64,000 nt of DNA, from the NCBI GenBank assembly GCA_000733355.1, contig JNVV01000003.1, positions 2,119,780 to 2,183,779 of the forward strand. The letters are read 5' to 3'. A program made the position numbers and the translations under genes. Numbering within the stretch: the first letter of the stretch is position 1; each line of letters begins with the position of its first letter. The notes under the pieces were generated by a model. The model was not told the DNA's origin, did no database searches, and saw nothing but the letters and a program-made list of their open reading frames with translations. This document shows, piece after piece, positions 22,251-33,096 of this stretch. Source of the stretch: Falciphora oryzae (taxonomy: Eukaryota > Ascomycota > Sordariomycetes > Magnaporthales > Magnaporthaceae).

Positions 22251-23078
22251 TCAAACCATCCCTCGCTGGGCATTTTCGCAAACATCCCTGACCAGCTGCG
22301 CTATCCTAAGGGAAACCTCGGTCGATCTGGGCACATCGTGGCCGCCTCCATGGTCGTACATCAGCCTTTGGTTGCAGAAGTAGGCAAGTTGCATACTAGC
22401 CGGCCACCTTGGGTCTTTGCCACCCGAGATGTGGACTGTGGGAATGTTGATCCTGATGTTCTGAGGGAAAGTCGTGTAGTCGAGGCCAAAGACGTCGGTA
22501 GGGCTCGGCTTCTTGTTCGGGTCGTGCAGAAGGCCCTTGGTATTGTCCCACAGGCCAACCCCGAGTTTGATCTTGTCGACGTTGGCCGCCCACATCTCGA
22601 GCTCTGCGGCCTTGTTCTTGAGCATCTGCGATGTGCGGTCGCTAATGTCGTGCGCCCCCTGAGAGACAGGCAGGCCGAGGTCCTCTAGTGCGGAGAAGGG
22701 TATGCCGCCGCAGATGAAGATAGCGGTCTTGAACGGCAGCGGAGCACCAGGGTTCTCCTTTGCGTGGTACAAAAGGTAGCTGCCAACTAGCGAGCAGCCC
22801 TGGGAAAACCCCAGAACGCCGTCGTATGGGCCGTGCTCGGCTGTGTAGTCGTCCAGCCAGAGGTGAGCTGCACGAATGGCCTGGGGCGTGGCCTGGGGCC
22901 ACCAGGTGTAGTTTCCGCTGTCGAAGAAGACGTCGACTCCCGGCGCCGGCGCGCACCGGAAGGGGGCGTCGACGAAGTCGAACTGGTACGAGCTGTCTAG
23001 TTTGTTCCGGAAGGCCACCGTCTGTGACTTCATTATCGAGGCACTAGTGCCGTGGCCGTGGAGGCAAAGAAACCGCAT
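22251..23078 (-). CDS. FSH1-family serine hydrolase (DUF341-type alpha/beta hydrolase)
   Basis: A single exon of 275 residues starting MRFLCLHGHGTSASIMKSQT at 23078; the open frame extends upstream, but this ATG begins at the conserved first strand. The family signature is clear: LHGHGTSASI with the oxyanion-hole glycines, FVDAPF, GPYDGVLGFSQGCSLVG with the nucleophile Ser in GFSQG, and the remaining triad Asp in SGGKDPRWP and His in GGGHDVPRS. Relatives include yeast Fsh1-3 and the thioesterase-like LovG of fungal polyketide clusters. No polyketide synthase is nearby in this window, so a general esterase or thioesterase role is more likely than cluster product release. There is no signal peptide, so it is probably cytosolic. 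Confidence 0.88.
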   Translation of the reverse strand: MRFLCLHGHGTSASIMKSQTVAFRNKLDSSYQFDFVDAPFRCAPAPGVDVFFDSGNYTWWPQATPQAIRAAHLWLDDYTAEHGPYDGVLGFSQGCSLVGSYLLYHAKENPGAPLPFKTAIFICGGIPFSALEDLGLPVSQGAHDISDRTSQMLKNKAAELEMWAANVDKIKLGVGLWDNTKGLLHDPNKKPSPTDVFGLDYTTFPQNIRINIPTVHISGGKDPRWPASMQLAYFCNQRLMYDHGGGHDVPRSTEVSLRIAQLVRDVCENAQRGMV

Positions 23079-24294
23079 CGCGTCTGGGATGGGCCAGAGT
23101 CCAAGGATGAATTCCTGCTTGCAACCGTCAAAGGTTCCACTGCAGTTCCGAGATGCAGCCCAAAAAGAAAAATAAAATGCGGTCGGGTGAGTTTTCCGAG
23201 CGGCCTGCGAGCTGGAGAAGGGCACAATCTATATTGGAGGGTGGCAGTCAGGCAGCTATGTAAGCCGCCTATGGACGCCTCTCGCTCTTATCGCGCTCAT
23301 CTTCGGCTTTTCGTTGGTTCCGTCGGGACTCCGGCATGGAGGGACTCCGGCAGAGCCCTAAGCCCCCAAATATAAGACAGAATCTCCGGCCGCGGACGTG
23401 AGATTCTTTTATCCGCTACGTCTTTTATGGGATGGTTCCAGGGCACTGTGGCACCTTGGCATGGCATGCCTTCGAATGGGCGTCATCCACGCGTAGTGAA
23501 CGAAAGGGCGAAATTGAAAGAGAAAGATCGTCACCTGGACAAATGGAGTCTCCAATAAGGTTGGTGATCAAATCTGGCCAGTCACGGTGCTCAAAAAAAA
23601 AAAAAAAAAGCCCGCAGTTCTGACTACGCTAATTGGAACTTCAACTGTCCCAATTCTTTCCTATATGGATCCTTTCTCACTTTCTTTCCTGTATTTTCTT
23701 CCTGTTTCCTTTCCTGTATCTTCTCCTGTTTCCGGTCGGTTCACACTTGTTAGGGGCATGCATCCATGGGTGGGACTGCAGGCTTTTACTGAGGAACGTG
23801 CCTGAGCTGCTACCATGTTATGCCCGAAAACAAAAGCCCTTTCATCTTCAAAGCAGCCCGTGATTCTGTCTAGCACCCACGGCGGGCTGTCCCTGAAGGC
23901 CTGGCGCCGCGGAAATCGTGAGAAATCCGAAGATAAGGATCCGGAGCCGGTGCACAAAGGTGCCCGGGGACGACAGGATGTGTTGTTGTTGTTGGGTTAG
24001 GGTTGTGGGATAAGATAAGAACTTCAGGCCCGCCAGGCGCCCGCCACCCGCGTCGCACCTGACGACCTCGAGTATATGTAAACATTCACGGAACACCAGT
24101 TGGCCATATTACGTCTGGTCAGGCGACGGGAGTCGCTGCAAGCAACGCATTTCACAGGCTATTCTCCGGACCTAACTATCCCATTTGTCTCTTTATTGTA
24201 ACATCTCGCTACCGTTCTCCAAAGATCTGTAAAGCGAAGCGGTCGTCCTTTCACACGTGCAAAACCAACTCCGCCTCCGCCCTGAACCACGGCG
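23079..24294. other. Divergent intergenic region
   Basis: Between the FSH1-like gene (minus) and CHM7 (plus). It contains an A17 run at 23593-23609, pyrimidine-rich sequence at 23640-23740 and a telomere-repeat-like element at 23994-24004. No gene recognised. Confidence 0.5.
23994..24004 (+). promoter_or_regulatory. Telomere-repeat-like element (GGGTTAGGGTT) upstream of CHM7
   Basis: Exact GGGTTAGGGTT, 291 bases upstream of the CHM7 start codon, directly after a (GTT)n tract. The same 11-mer occurs upstream of POL32 and MCM6 in this window. Proteins with telobox-type Myb domains bind such repeats; function here is inferred. Confidence 0.4.
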
Positions 24295-25855
24295 ATGGGC
24301 GACCTCATCGATTTCCTCACCGAGAACGCCGATGGATTCCGGAAGTAAGTGGTGGAGTTGCACATTATAAGTGCCATTGAAACCTAACATTCCTCAAAAT
24401 CCAAATCTCGCAGCCATCTCGGCCCCCACAACTAACGACGTCATCGCTACCACCTTTAGAGCACGATTACCAGCCCTCTACTCAGACTTCCGCGGCCAGC
24501 GGGCCACCAACCCGGACGGCTATGCCGCCAACGTGTCGACCTGGCGCCGTGCCCTAGCCGCCATCGCCCGCTCCGGCCTGGCCCCGTCCTCCTCCTCCAC
24601 GGGCCCGCCCGACTCCCTCATCCTGACCACCGACGACAGCCTCCTCCGCGCTCTCGAGAGCAGGCAGTACGGCCGGCCCCTCGCCCTAGGCGTCGCCGTC
24701 AACGAGGCCATCACCGCCGGCGACCTCATCCCTCTGCCCCAGTACCTCGCCGCCAAGCAGAGCATACTCGCCCGCCCCGCCTCGTCCTTCTCCTTGGCGT
24801 CGGTGCCCTGGACGGTCCTGTCCTGGGGCGTCAGGCAGGTCGGCGCCGCGACTGGACTGAGCGGCGGCGGCGTCTCGGACAAGCTGCCAAAGACGCGCCT
24901 CGTCGTCCTGGCCAACGTCGAGGCCGCAGCTAAGAGCTTTGCGGAGAAGACGGAAGACGCAAGCTCAAGGTTCGAGCGCACCTGGTCCAGGCCGCACTTC
25001 CTGAAGACGTTCCAGGCCGAGCTCCTCCCGTCGGGGAAGCTGTCCGCGGCAGACGCCGACGTTCTTCTGGCCTTCCTCTCTAGGGACAAGGGCCTGGTCG
25101 CATGCGACGGGAAAGTCGTCAAGCTCAAGGACGACGCCGGGACCAGCAGGAGCAGCGAGATCACGTCCGAGGACGCGGCCGTCGCGCAGCTCAAGGAGCT
25201 GACCGAGTACCTGACCCACCAGACCAGCATCCTCAGCCGCCGCGTCGACGAGCTCAACGCCGCGGCCAAGGACGCCGTGGCCCGGGGCAACCGCGTGGCG
25301 GCGCTGGCGGCGCTCAAGTCGCGCAAGATCGCCGAGTCGTCGCTGCGCACCCGCTTCGCCACTCTCTCGCAGCTCGAGGAGGTCGCGGCCCGCATCGAGC
25401 AGGCGTCGGACCAGGTCCAGCTCGTCAAGGTCATGGCGACGAGCACCGAGGCCCTCAAGGGCCTCAACAGCAAGGTCGGCGGCGCCGACGCCGTCGGGGA
25501 CGTCGTCGGCCGCCTGCGCGAGCAGATGGACGCTGTCGACGAGGTCGGCATCATTCTGGCCGAGTCGGCGGGTCCCGTCGTGGACGAGGACGAGATCGAC
25601 GACGAGCTGGCGGCGCTCGAGGGTGAGGAGAAGAAGAAGGAGGAGGAGAAGGAGCGGGCGAAGAAGAAGGCGGAGGAGGCCAAGGAAGCCGAGGAGGTCC
25701 AGCGTCAACTCGAGGCCATCGGGAGCGCCAAAGAGCCGACTGCCGAGAAGGAGCAACGAGACACACCGAGGCCAAGGTCAGCCGAGAGAGAAGCCGTCGA
25801 GGGTATCCGGAGGCTGTCTCTGGAGGAGCCACTCGAGGCACAGCCCACCAGATAA
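24295..25855 (+). CDS. CHM7: ESCRT-III-related Snf7 family protein, CHMP7/Chm7 type
   Basis: Exons 24295-24344 and 24460-25855 (GTAAGT donor; ACTAACG branch; TTTAG acceptor) give 481 residues starting MGDLIDFLTENADGFRKARL. The N-terminal half (about 1-240) is a winged-helix-like region that opens with ALYSDFRGQRATNPDGY, typical of CHMP7 relatives. The second half is the Snf7 core: a long basic then acidic helical region (AQLKELTEYLTHQTSILSRR..., KSRKIAESSLRTRFATLSQL) followed by an acidic segment DEDEIDDELAALE and a Lys/Glu-rich coiled coil. Chm7 recruits other ESCRT-III subunits to the inner nuclear membrane for nuclear envelope and pore quality control. The length (481) fits CHMP7 rather than the ~220-residue ordinary Snf7 proteins. 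Confidence 0.88.
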
Positions 25856-26063
25856 TGGTCATGCACACCAATTTGGGAGTGTACGGCTCCAGCAAATACG
25901 TGCCCATCTATAATTATGTCGGAGCTATTCCTTGCTTTCGCTTTTAGTCTTTGCCGCCCTCGTGGCTTGCAAAGATGTGCCTATTTGACATGGGGTAAGG
26001 CGTTCAGCGGTTGCTATTTGGAGCAAATGTATTTCGAGAATGATTAGATCCAGTCAGCCTCAC

Positions 26064-27480
26064 TTAGGCACCCTGAAAATTCCCATCATATACAGAATTT
26101 AATTGTGGAGGCTGTCCTCCCACAATAGCCATCCCGGTATCACAAGTTTCCAGGGAAGGACCGGCATGATACAAATCGCCCTGTGCGTGTACAGCTAATG
26201 GACTCGTTAGCTCGGCCTTGTCGCCACCCTTTGTGTGCAGTGTTTCTTCGCTACGACTTGGTGGCTGCTCCGCGCTGGTTCTGGGAGGCCCAGGATTCGG
26301 CACTGAACTCTCCTGGACCTGGTCACCTGCAGCGACTGGTCCGCTCCACTCGGGCTGCTTGGTCTTGGACCTGGTTCGGCGTGCATTGGCAATCAGATCC
26401 TTGAATGAGGACTCGTGCTTGATGGCCCAGGCCTCGCCGTCGAAATCCTTGTCCTTTATCTGGGCGCCCATGGCCGAGGAGCGCGACGGGGCGGGGGCGC
26501 CGACGGTCCGCTCCCACACTGCCAGGTCCTGCAGTAGCTCCCCTTTCCTCTTCGGCCGCGACGAGTCGCAGTTTGCGTTCCACAGCGTCACCCACTCCTT
26601 ATGCCGCCGCTCGAGTAGCTGCCGGGTGCCGGAAGGTGAGACCCCGAGGGCCGAGAGTTTTTTACGCAGCGCTTGGTCGGTCAATATCGAATAGTTGAGA
26701 AAAGGGAGGCGTTCGGGCGGCGGCTTCGCAGATTGCTGCGTTGCCGCTGAGGCGAATGGACCAGAGCTTCTACTGCTACTGCTTGATGCTGCGGCTGCGG
26801 CTCTGGTGGACGTCGGGTTTTCTTGCGGGACTCCCGGACAAGACGTGTCGATGTGCTTGTCTACCTGCATCGGCTTCATCCGCGTCCAGCATATAGGGCA
26901 AGCCACCAAACCGTCGTCTGTATGTGCTAAGTCAGCAAAATAGAATTCCATCACCCGACGGGGGGCAGGAACTCAATTACGAACCTGGAACATAGTCCGT
27001 ATTCTCCCCATCCCTGATCTCGATTACGTCCACCTCCTCCCTCATCATAGCCGCGGTGGCCTCGGCTGCCTTTGTTTTGCTCCGCCTTGTAGACACCCTA
27101 GGCTTCTTCCGGTCCGCCGTTTCGTCATCCTCGATACCGTCTTCGGCCTTGCGCTTGGGCGAGGCTGGCGCGGGAGGCTGGGCGCGGGCCACTTGAAGCA
27201 AGGCGACCCTGGTCGCGGTGAAGGCGTCGACGGCCTCGCGGAGAGCCCAGTTGCCCCGCAGCTTGTTCTCTTGGTCGGTTGCGCGGCAGAGTGGGCACTT
27301 GCCGTCGACGCTGAGCGAGCGCCGAATGCACAGGGAGCAAAATGTGTGGGAGCAAGATGTGATCATGGGCGAGTTGTACAGGTCCTTGCAAACGTGGCAC
27401 CTGAAAGCCTGCTCGACCTGCATCAGGCCAGCGAGAGGAGTGCCGAGCCAGTCGGTCGAGTCTGGCACGTCGGAGTCCAT
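26064..27480 (-). CDS. RAD18: E3 ubiquitin ligase RAD18 (post-replication repair)
   Basis: Exons 27480-26985 and 26926-26064 give 452 residues; the intron has an uncommon GTTCGT donor and a CTGACTTAG 3' end. Domains in order: a RING finger at about residues 28-66 (CHVC...CSHTFCSLCIRR...CPLC); a Lys/Arg-rich linker with probable nuclear signals (RKKPRVSTRRSK); a Rad18-type UBZ zinc finger at about 175-200 (CPICWTRMKPMQVDKHIDTSC); and a SAP-like DNA-binding domain at about 240-290 (LNYSILTDQALRKKLSALG). The C-terminal third would contain the Rad6-binding region (IKHESSFKDLIANARR). With Rad6, this enzyme monoubiquitinates PCNA at stalled forks, opening translesion synthesis. All zinc ligands expected for the RING and UBZ are visible. 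CHM7 ends 208 bp away, tail to tail. Confidence 0.93.
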
Positions 27481-28744
27481 AGCGTTGTCCGAGATTAGAG
27501 TGCGCGGGGATGCGCTGGTGCCTGGATTGCGTCTTCGGCACGCTCGGGTGTGTTGACGAGCTAGGAGGCCGTTTTCCTAGCTTGTGTGTTGGGAAGACCT
27601 CGGAGAGAGGAGTGGGTGTGGATCAAGGTGACGAGAGAGCAAGATTGTGATGTTGTGACAAGAGCCATTCAGCCTCCTCTCTGCAAACGATCAACGCGCT
27701 CGCAGGTTCCTTCCACGCGTCGGGTTCAAAGTGGTTTGCATGGATAATGACGGGAGGGCCCCACATTCGGAGAGTGAGTCTGGATGATTGGCGGAGTTGA
27801 ACTCGTGGTCAGGTGACAGCGCGCTGCCGGTTCAGGAACAAGGATCAAGACTATCGGAAGCTTACCTAAGGATGGATCCTCAAAGCCTTCCCGACTCGAG
27901 CCCCCTGATTCGCCGTGCTTTCTCTCCAATTCACCTGGCTTACATCCGCATGAACCCCAAAGCAACGTACCTAGGAAAAGCCAAACCAACGCCACGCATT
28001 GCCATCCGTGATGTCGATCCAATCCAATGCCAGCGAACCCGTCACCGTGCCTACGCTTTCGGGCCTACCCGCGCCCTCGGCTCACCGACTTCTGCAGGAT
28101 GCGGGCGACGGAGCCGGGCCTCGTGACCGAGGATCCCGACACTGCTTTCTTGCCCAACGAGCGATCCTTCTTTGCCTTCACTGTGCCACCTTGATGCTCG
28201 TAACACCAGGCAGCTACCCGTTAAGACGAACCAGAGTTGAGACCGGTGGTCAGACGAGGTCACCGTGCATGTGATAGTGAGGAAACTTGGGGGCGGGGGG
28301 AGAGGGCAATCATTAATAGCTCCCAGAAGGGAAGGCAAGTGAGGATTCCGAGGCCATGGCAACCCTTCAGCCTACATGCCCAAGCTCGGTGAGCCCGAGC
28401 CCAGGTCAAGACGACGAGCCCATCTCAGCACCAAGCTCAGGCTGATGTCATCCGGTCGACCCTACGCCCCTTCCTCCCACGCCGAGAGTTCGATAAAATC
28501 CATTGTCACCGAGGCATTGGTCAGCCTTGGGTAGTATTTAGCTCGTGTGTAAGTTGCCCAATATTCACCATGTCATACCTCGTAGGGCAGACTACGTCAA
28601 AGCGATTTTCTGTAGCCTTGAGAGGCAGCTTGGACATGTGTGGGACTGAATGATATTTAGGTCAAGATCGGTCTTGAATTTGATTGATGACTTTTGTTGC
28701 CTTCCGAGTGCTGCTAGGCTAGACTACCGTACCAGCGCTACACG
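27481..28744. other. Divergent intergenic region, no gene recognised
   Basis: Between RAD18 (minus) and the quinoprotein gene (plus). Open frames of about 90-110 codons on both strands have no recognised features. No repeats seen beyond short purine/pyrimidine tracts. Confidence 0.45.
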
Positions 28745-30501
28745 ATGCCGAGCTTCAAGGCCTTTGTCGTGAGAGCCGCCGGTTTGGCAACAAACCTGGT
28801 CTATCGCGGTGACACTGCGCAGCAGGTTCTAGCAACCCCCCCAGCTCCCCCTCCGACATAGGACTGAACAGATCTAACTTGTACGCGTCCGGGGTGTTTG
28901 ACAATCAGATTCCCGACGCCCAGCCTCCAACTGGGGGCAACTGGCTAGGATGGGGCGCAGGAGTCTATAACAACCGCTGGGCTGCCTCCGACGCAGTGGT
29001 GAGCACCAGGAACATCGCCAATCTCACCAAGGTGTGCTCTGTGCAGTATTCTGGCGCAGGGCAGAGCGCGGCACCGCTGGTTACAGGAGGGATCGCCTAC
29101 TATCCGACCTTCACCGGTCTTTTGGTCGCCCTGGATTATCAAACCTGCTCCGAGGTCTGGAGCATCAATGTCACACGCATCATCGACAACTACCGGCCCG
29201 GGCCCATCGAGAATTTCAAACCCAAACTATCACGCACCACGCCGGCGCTCGACAAGAATGGCGATGTCCTCTTCATCGGTACTCTTGCTCACGCTCTCGT
29301 CCTGGCTATAGACCGTCGCTCAGGGAGGTTGATAGACAGCATCCAAATCGACAACCACCCCTTCGCCGTCTTGACCCAGTCGCCCACTTTCTACAACGGC
29401 CGGCTGTACGCTGGCGTGTCGAGCACCGAGTCTGTCGTACCACCAGGGAACAAATGCTGCTCCTTCGTTGGATCCTTCCATGCCGTCTCGCTGGTCGGCG
29501 GGAGGCTTCGGCATGAATGGAGCGTCCAGACTCTCCCCCATACCTCACCCGCAAACGCCAACCTGAGTGGCGCCGCCGTTTGGGGCAGCCAGCCGTCGAT
29601 CGACCCGATCCGAAAGCAGGTCTTCTTCGGAAGCGGCAACCTCTACCACATTCCCCAAAGCTTTATAGACTGTGTAAAACAGACTACCAACATCAGCATC
29701 ATCGAGCAGGGGCTCACGGGTCGTGACCCCTGCCTGCCTATAGAGACTTACCAGGACTCTATCATGGCGATTGATCTGGAGACGGGCCGCGTTAATTGGG
29801 CCAAGCAGCTGGGGCAGCTAGACGCGTGGAACAGCGGCTGCATGGACGGTCCCGGGTTTCCGCCGAACCCAGGCGCGTGCCCGGAAACGCTCGGACTGGA
29901 CGCAGACTTTGGCATGGCGCCGACGTTTGTCCTGGGTAGCTCCGCGACGCCGTCCGGCCAAGACGTTATAGTTGCTGGGCAGAAGAACGGCATGCTGTAC
30001 GCGCTTTATGCGCAGACGGGCACCGTAGCCTGGGCGAGGCGCACCGGCCCTGGCGGGATCGAAGGAGGCTTAACGTGGGGCGTGGCGGCGGACGACAAAG
30101 CGGTCTACTTCACAAACACGAACTCGAGGCACAAGCGGTTCCCTATGCCCGACGGCCAGGTCATCTCCAACAGCGCGTTTGGCGCGGCGAACCTCAAGGA
30201 CGGACGGATTCTGTGGCTGACGCCGGCTCCAAACAACCACGACAGTTTCGTCGCTCCGACGGTGGTTAACGATGTCGTTTTGACTGGGACGACCGGGGCG
30301 AGGGGTGAGGGAATCGAGCCCATCGGGCCGGGCTTCCTGACGCCGCTGGACAAGAATACGGGGAAGGTACTGCGGCAAATCGAGACAGACTCTGTGTTCA
30401 GGGGAGGAATGGCCGCCGTCCGCGACTTCGTCTTATTTGGAACCGGGTATGGCGGTCTCCACGCTGGTGTTTCGGGATCGTTTAGCGTATGGAAGATATA
30501 A
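28745..30501 (+). CDS. PQQ-fold quinoprotein, polyvinyl-alcohol-dehydrogenase-like
   Basis: The main open stretch, about 28862-30501, encodes some 545 residues with an eight-bladed beta-propeller pattern. It has repeated GxxYALxxxTGxxxW-like blade ends (LVALDYQTCSEVWS, IMAIDLETGRVNWAKQ, LYALYAQTGTVAWAR) and the vicinal-cysteine segment GNKCCSFVGS seen in related enzymes. PQQ enzymes of this kind oxidise alcohols in the periplasm or outside the cell. Fungal members are poorly studied, and no heme c motif (CxxCH) is present. The 5' end is uncertain: no ATG opens the long frame. An upstream ATG at 28745 (MPSFKAFVVRAAGL) can be joined by a 53 bp intron (28809-28861, GTGACA...ATAG), giving a weak, signal-like N-terminus. 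Alternatively the gene has lost its first exon. The last codons spell FSVWKI. Confidence 0.7.
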
Positions 30502-30559
30502 AAAGGGATGCCGAATGGGGAGGAAGCGAGAAAGAGCTGGAGGTCGGGCAAGCCTTAGG

Positions 30560-30790
30560 TCTGCGATAGAGCGGAGTGGCTGAACCGAAAAACACTAAAA
30601 CAGAAAAATGCAAAAGCTCACCGAGCACCGCTCGGTTACGAAACTCCTCGTAAGGGTTTAATGCGTTCTTTTGTGGTGATCAAAATTCTGATCAATCGCA
30701 CAGGGGTTTCCACACGGGCTCGAACTGGGACCTAGTGGTGATGGATGGTGTGTGGTGCAATCGTATCCAACTGCACCATCCGTGGTACCC
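30560..30790 (-). repeat. tRNA-derived remnant, possibly a SINE-like element
   Basis: On the minus strand an A-box-like TGGTGCAGTTGG (30778-30767) is followed about 40 bases later by a B-box-like AGTTCGAGCCC (30726-30716), the arrangement of an internal RNA polymerase III promoter. The T-stem and acceptor pair only partly (CCAC...GTGG), so it is not a functional tRNA. The tail to about 30560 contains a perfect inverted repeat, ACCGAGCACCGCTCGGT, and an A/T-rich end. No second copy was seen in the window, so the repeat identity is unproven. Confidence 0.35.
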
Positions 30791-31356
30791 CGGTTGTTGC
30801 GACAAGACGGCAGGACTTGAGATGGTAAGGGCAACAAGCACCCAGGCAGAGAAGCACTCGACCCCCCTTCTTCTACTCCGACGTGGCCATCGCTACCTCC
30901 TCACTTCTGACTGTTTCCCAGCACTAGAGGCTGGCAGGGGAGAGCCCAGGTCCCAGTGTTATATAAGTTGGATAAACCATAACGGCCGCAGCTCCCTACC
31001 TCTGCGTTTAAACATGTAAGGAAATATTTAGCTGTTAGAAGCCGCTACCTAGATAGCTGTAGACATAAAAGGGAGCTTCGAGCATTTGTGGTATTTTCCC
31101 CTCATCTTTCCCTCGCGCCAGGAGTGATGTTGGGGATGGGAGATGAACCCCTGGGCTGGAGCCCCTGTCTTTATAAAGGGTTAGGGTTGACAAAATACCC
31201 CCGCGACACGTGATAGCGCGTTTGTCGACTCCATCCACCACTCGCCAGATCGCGACTCCGGCTCATTCGCTTCCACCTCCAACCACCACCCACGTTTGTT
31301 TGGCCTCAAGATTTGATCGCTTTGCTTGTTCCCACGAAGCTCATACTGCAGCAAAA
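30791..31356. other. POL32 upstream region
   Basis: No gene recognised. It holds a TATAAA box next to a telomere-repeat-like element at 31172-31188, close to the POL32 start. Confidence 0.45.
31172..31188 (+). promoter_or_regulatory. TATA box adjoining a telomere-repeat-like element upstream of POL32
   Basis: The sequence TATAAAGGGTTAGGGTT places a TATAAA directly against GGGTTAGGGTT (31178-31188), 169 bases upstream of the POL32 start codon. The element is identical to those upstream of MCM6 and CHM7. Confidence 0.45.
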
Positions 31357-33096
31357 ATGGCCAGCACAAGTGACTATAAGCGATTCCTCGGCGAGAAAAT
31401 CTTGACCGAGGACCAAGTGGTTTGTCAACCAAAAAGCCCTGCTTGAAACTGATCAGACGTTTGAAATGGCTAATGGCTAGCTGGCTGGCTCTTAGATAAC
31501 ATACCGCTACCTAAGCAGAGCACTCGGCATACATGTCAATGTCTCCAAGCAGTAAGTCCAAACTGCGAGTGAGAACTGAGCGGGAAAAAAAAGGAGATGT
31601 TTACTTACCATCATCGTATGGGTTAGGATGCTCTATGAGTTCCACAAATCGCAGAATGATCGCAAGCCCGGTTCTGTCCATGCCACGTACCTGATGTACG
31701 GCGTCAAGCGGGCTGCTGAGCAGCCGAGCCAGGCGGACGATGGGGACATCGAGATGGCAGAGGAGCCGTCGGAGCACGTGCCCATTTATACCCTCTCGAT
31801 TGCCAAGGAGGAGGACCTCAGTGGTACGTTTCCGACATATACGGACATCGTAGTCTCTGTATGAGGCTGACATTTATATTCACGGGAAAGATTGTCTCGA
31901 GTTGTACGATCGTGTCTCCTCGATCCATGTTTACAGCATCGGGCCGAACCCGACCAAAGTGAGTTTTGCGGACCCTATCTTGAACCACATGATAGAGCTG
32001 TTTTAATTATGCTAACAGATCCATCTGTACAGGACCTGCAACTGCTGTCGGAATTCTCCCGCCAGGTTCTTGATATGTCGGCGGGTGAGGACCCAGTGGA
32101 GACGAGCCAGAAGTACGGCGCTATCTCCAATCCCCATGTGCAACGCAGGGAGCGAAAAGGGCCTGCGCCCATCTCCAAGCCAGCAGCGGCGGGCCTGGCT
32201 GGGGTTTCCAAGAAGGCCGTACCTGCCAGACCCGCAGCATCCGCGGCGGCCAAGGAGACAGCCAAGGAAGAGGCCAAGCCGAAGGCACCGCCCGCGTCCA
32301 GCCCCTTTGCGCGCGCGGCTACCAAGGAGGAAAACAAATTATCGCAGACTCCGTCCTCATCGGCCGCCGCCACCTCCACTCCTTCCGACAAAAAGCCTGC
32401 GCCCTCGCTGAAGCGGGGCGGCTCGGGTATCATGCAAGCATTCGCAAAGGCAGGCGCTGCCAAGCCCAAGGCTAAGGCCGCGGCGCCTGCGGCTGAGCCA
32501 AGCGCCATGTCGGACGACGGTGAAGACGACGGTGATGTGCTCCCGGCGCCTAAGCAGGCGCCCGACAACGGTAACAATAACCGGAAGGAGCGAGAGGAGG
32601 CGCTCAAGCGCATGATGGAGGAGGAAGACGAGGCCGACAAGGCGGCGGAGGAAGAGGAAGAAGAGGAAGAGGAGAGGGCCGACATGCCGATGGAGGAGCC
32701 AGAGGAAGAGGTTCCTGCGCCGGCGCCCAAGCCAGAGGAGCCGGCCGAGGTCATCTCGGCTAGCACCGGAGACGGCCGGAGGCGCGGTCGGAGGCGGGTG
32801 ATGAAGAAAAAGCAGATCATGGACGATCAAGGCTACCTCGGTAAGTGGTTCCCCAGATCTCTGTGTAACCTTTTCTCTCTGGGAGGAGGACAACAAAATC
32901 CGAGATGTCTCCCGGCTAATTCCCGTGTCCAGTCACGATCAACGAGCCCGGATGGGAGTCGTTTTCGGAAGACGAGGCTCCGCCAAAGCCCTCCTCGTCA
33001 GCCAAGCCGCCAGCATCTGCGGCTGCCGCAAAGGCCAAGAAGTCGGCGCCGAAGGGTCAAGGAAACATAATGTCGTTCTTTTCGAAGAAGGCATGA
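31357..33096 (+). CDS. POL32: DNA polymerase delta subunit 3 (POL32/Cdc27/POLD3)
   Basis: Six exons: 31357-31419, 31496-31551, 31627-31823, 31891-31958, 32033-32840 and 32933-33096, all joined in phase to give 451 residues. The N-terminal winged-helix part, which binds the B subunit of polymerase delta, is spread over exons 1-4: ILTEDQVVITYRYLSRAL, then ITVSKQMLYEFHKSQ-like sequence and HATYLMYG. The long middle is disordered, rich in Ala, Lys, Pro and Glu. The protein ends in QGNIMSFFSKKA, in which QGNIMSFF is a standard PCNA-binding PIP box (Q at 1, I at 4, FF at 7-8). Pol32 tethers polymerase delta to PCNA and supports break-induced replication. Exons 1, 2 and 4 are 56-68 bp long and easily missed. 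Confidence 0.93.

Noticed and set aside
22251..23078. FSH1-like hydrolase as part of a polyketide gene cluster
   Set aside because: LovG-type thioesterases belong to this family, but no polyketide synthase, transporter or tailoring enzyme lies nearby in the window.
24520..25756. Long minus-strand open frames across CHM7
   Set aside because: Antisense shadows of GC-rich CHM7 codons; Ser/Arg/Leu-rich with no family match, and CHM7 itself is well supported.
31975..32820. A 281-codon minus-strand frame in POL32
   Set aside because: Antisense of the Ala/Lys/Glu-rich linker; no recognisable domain.
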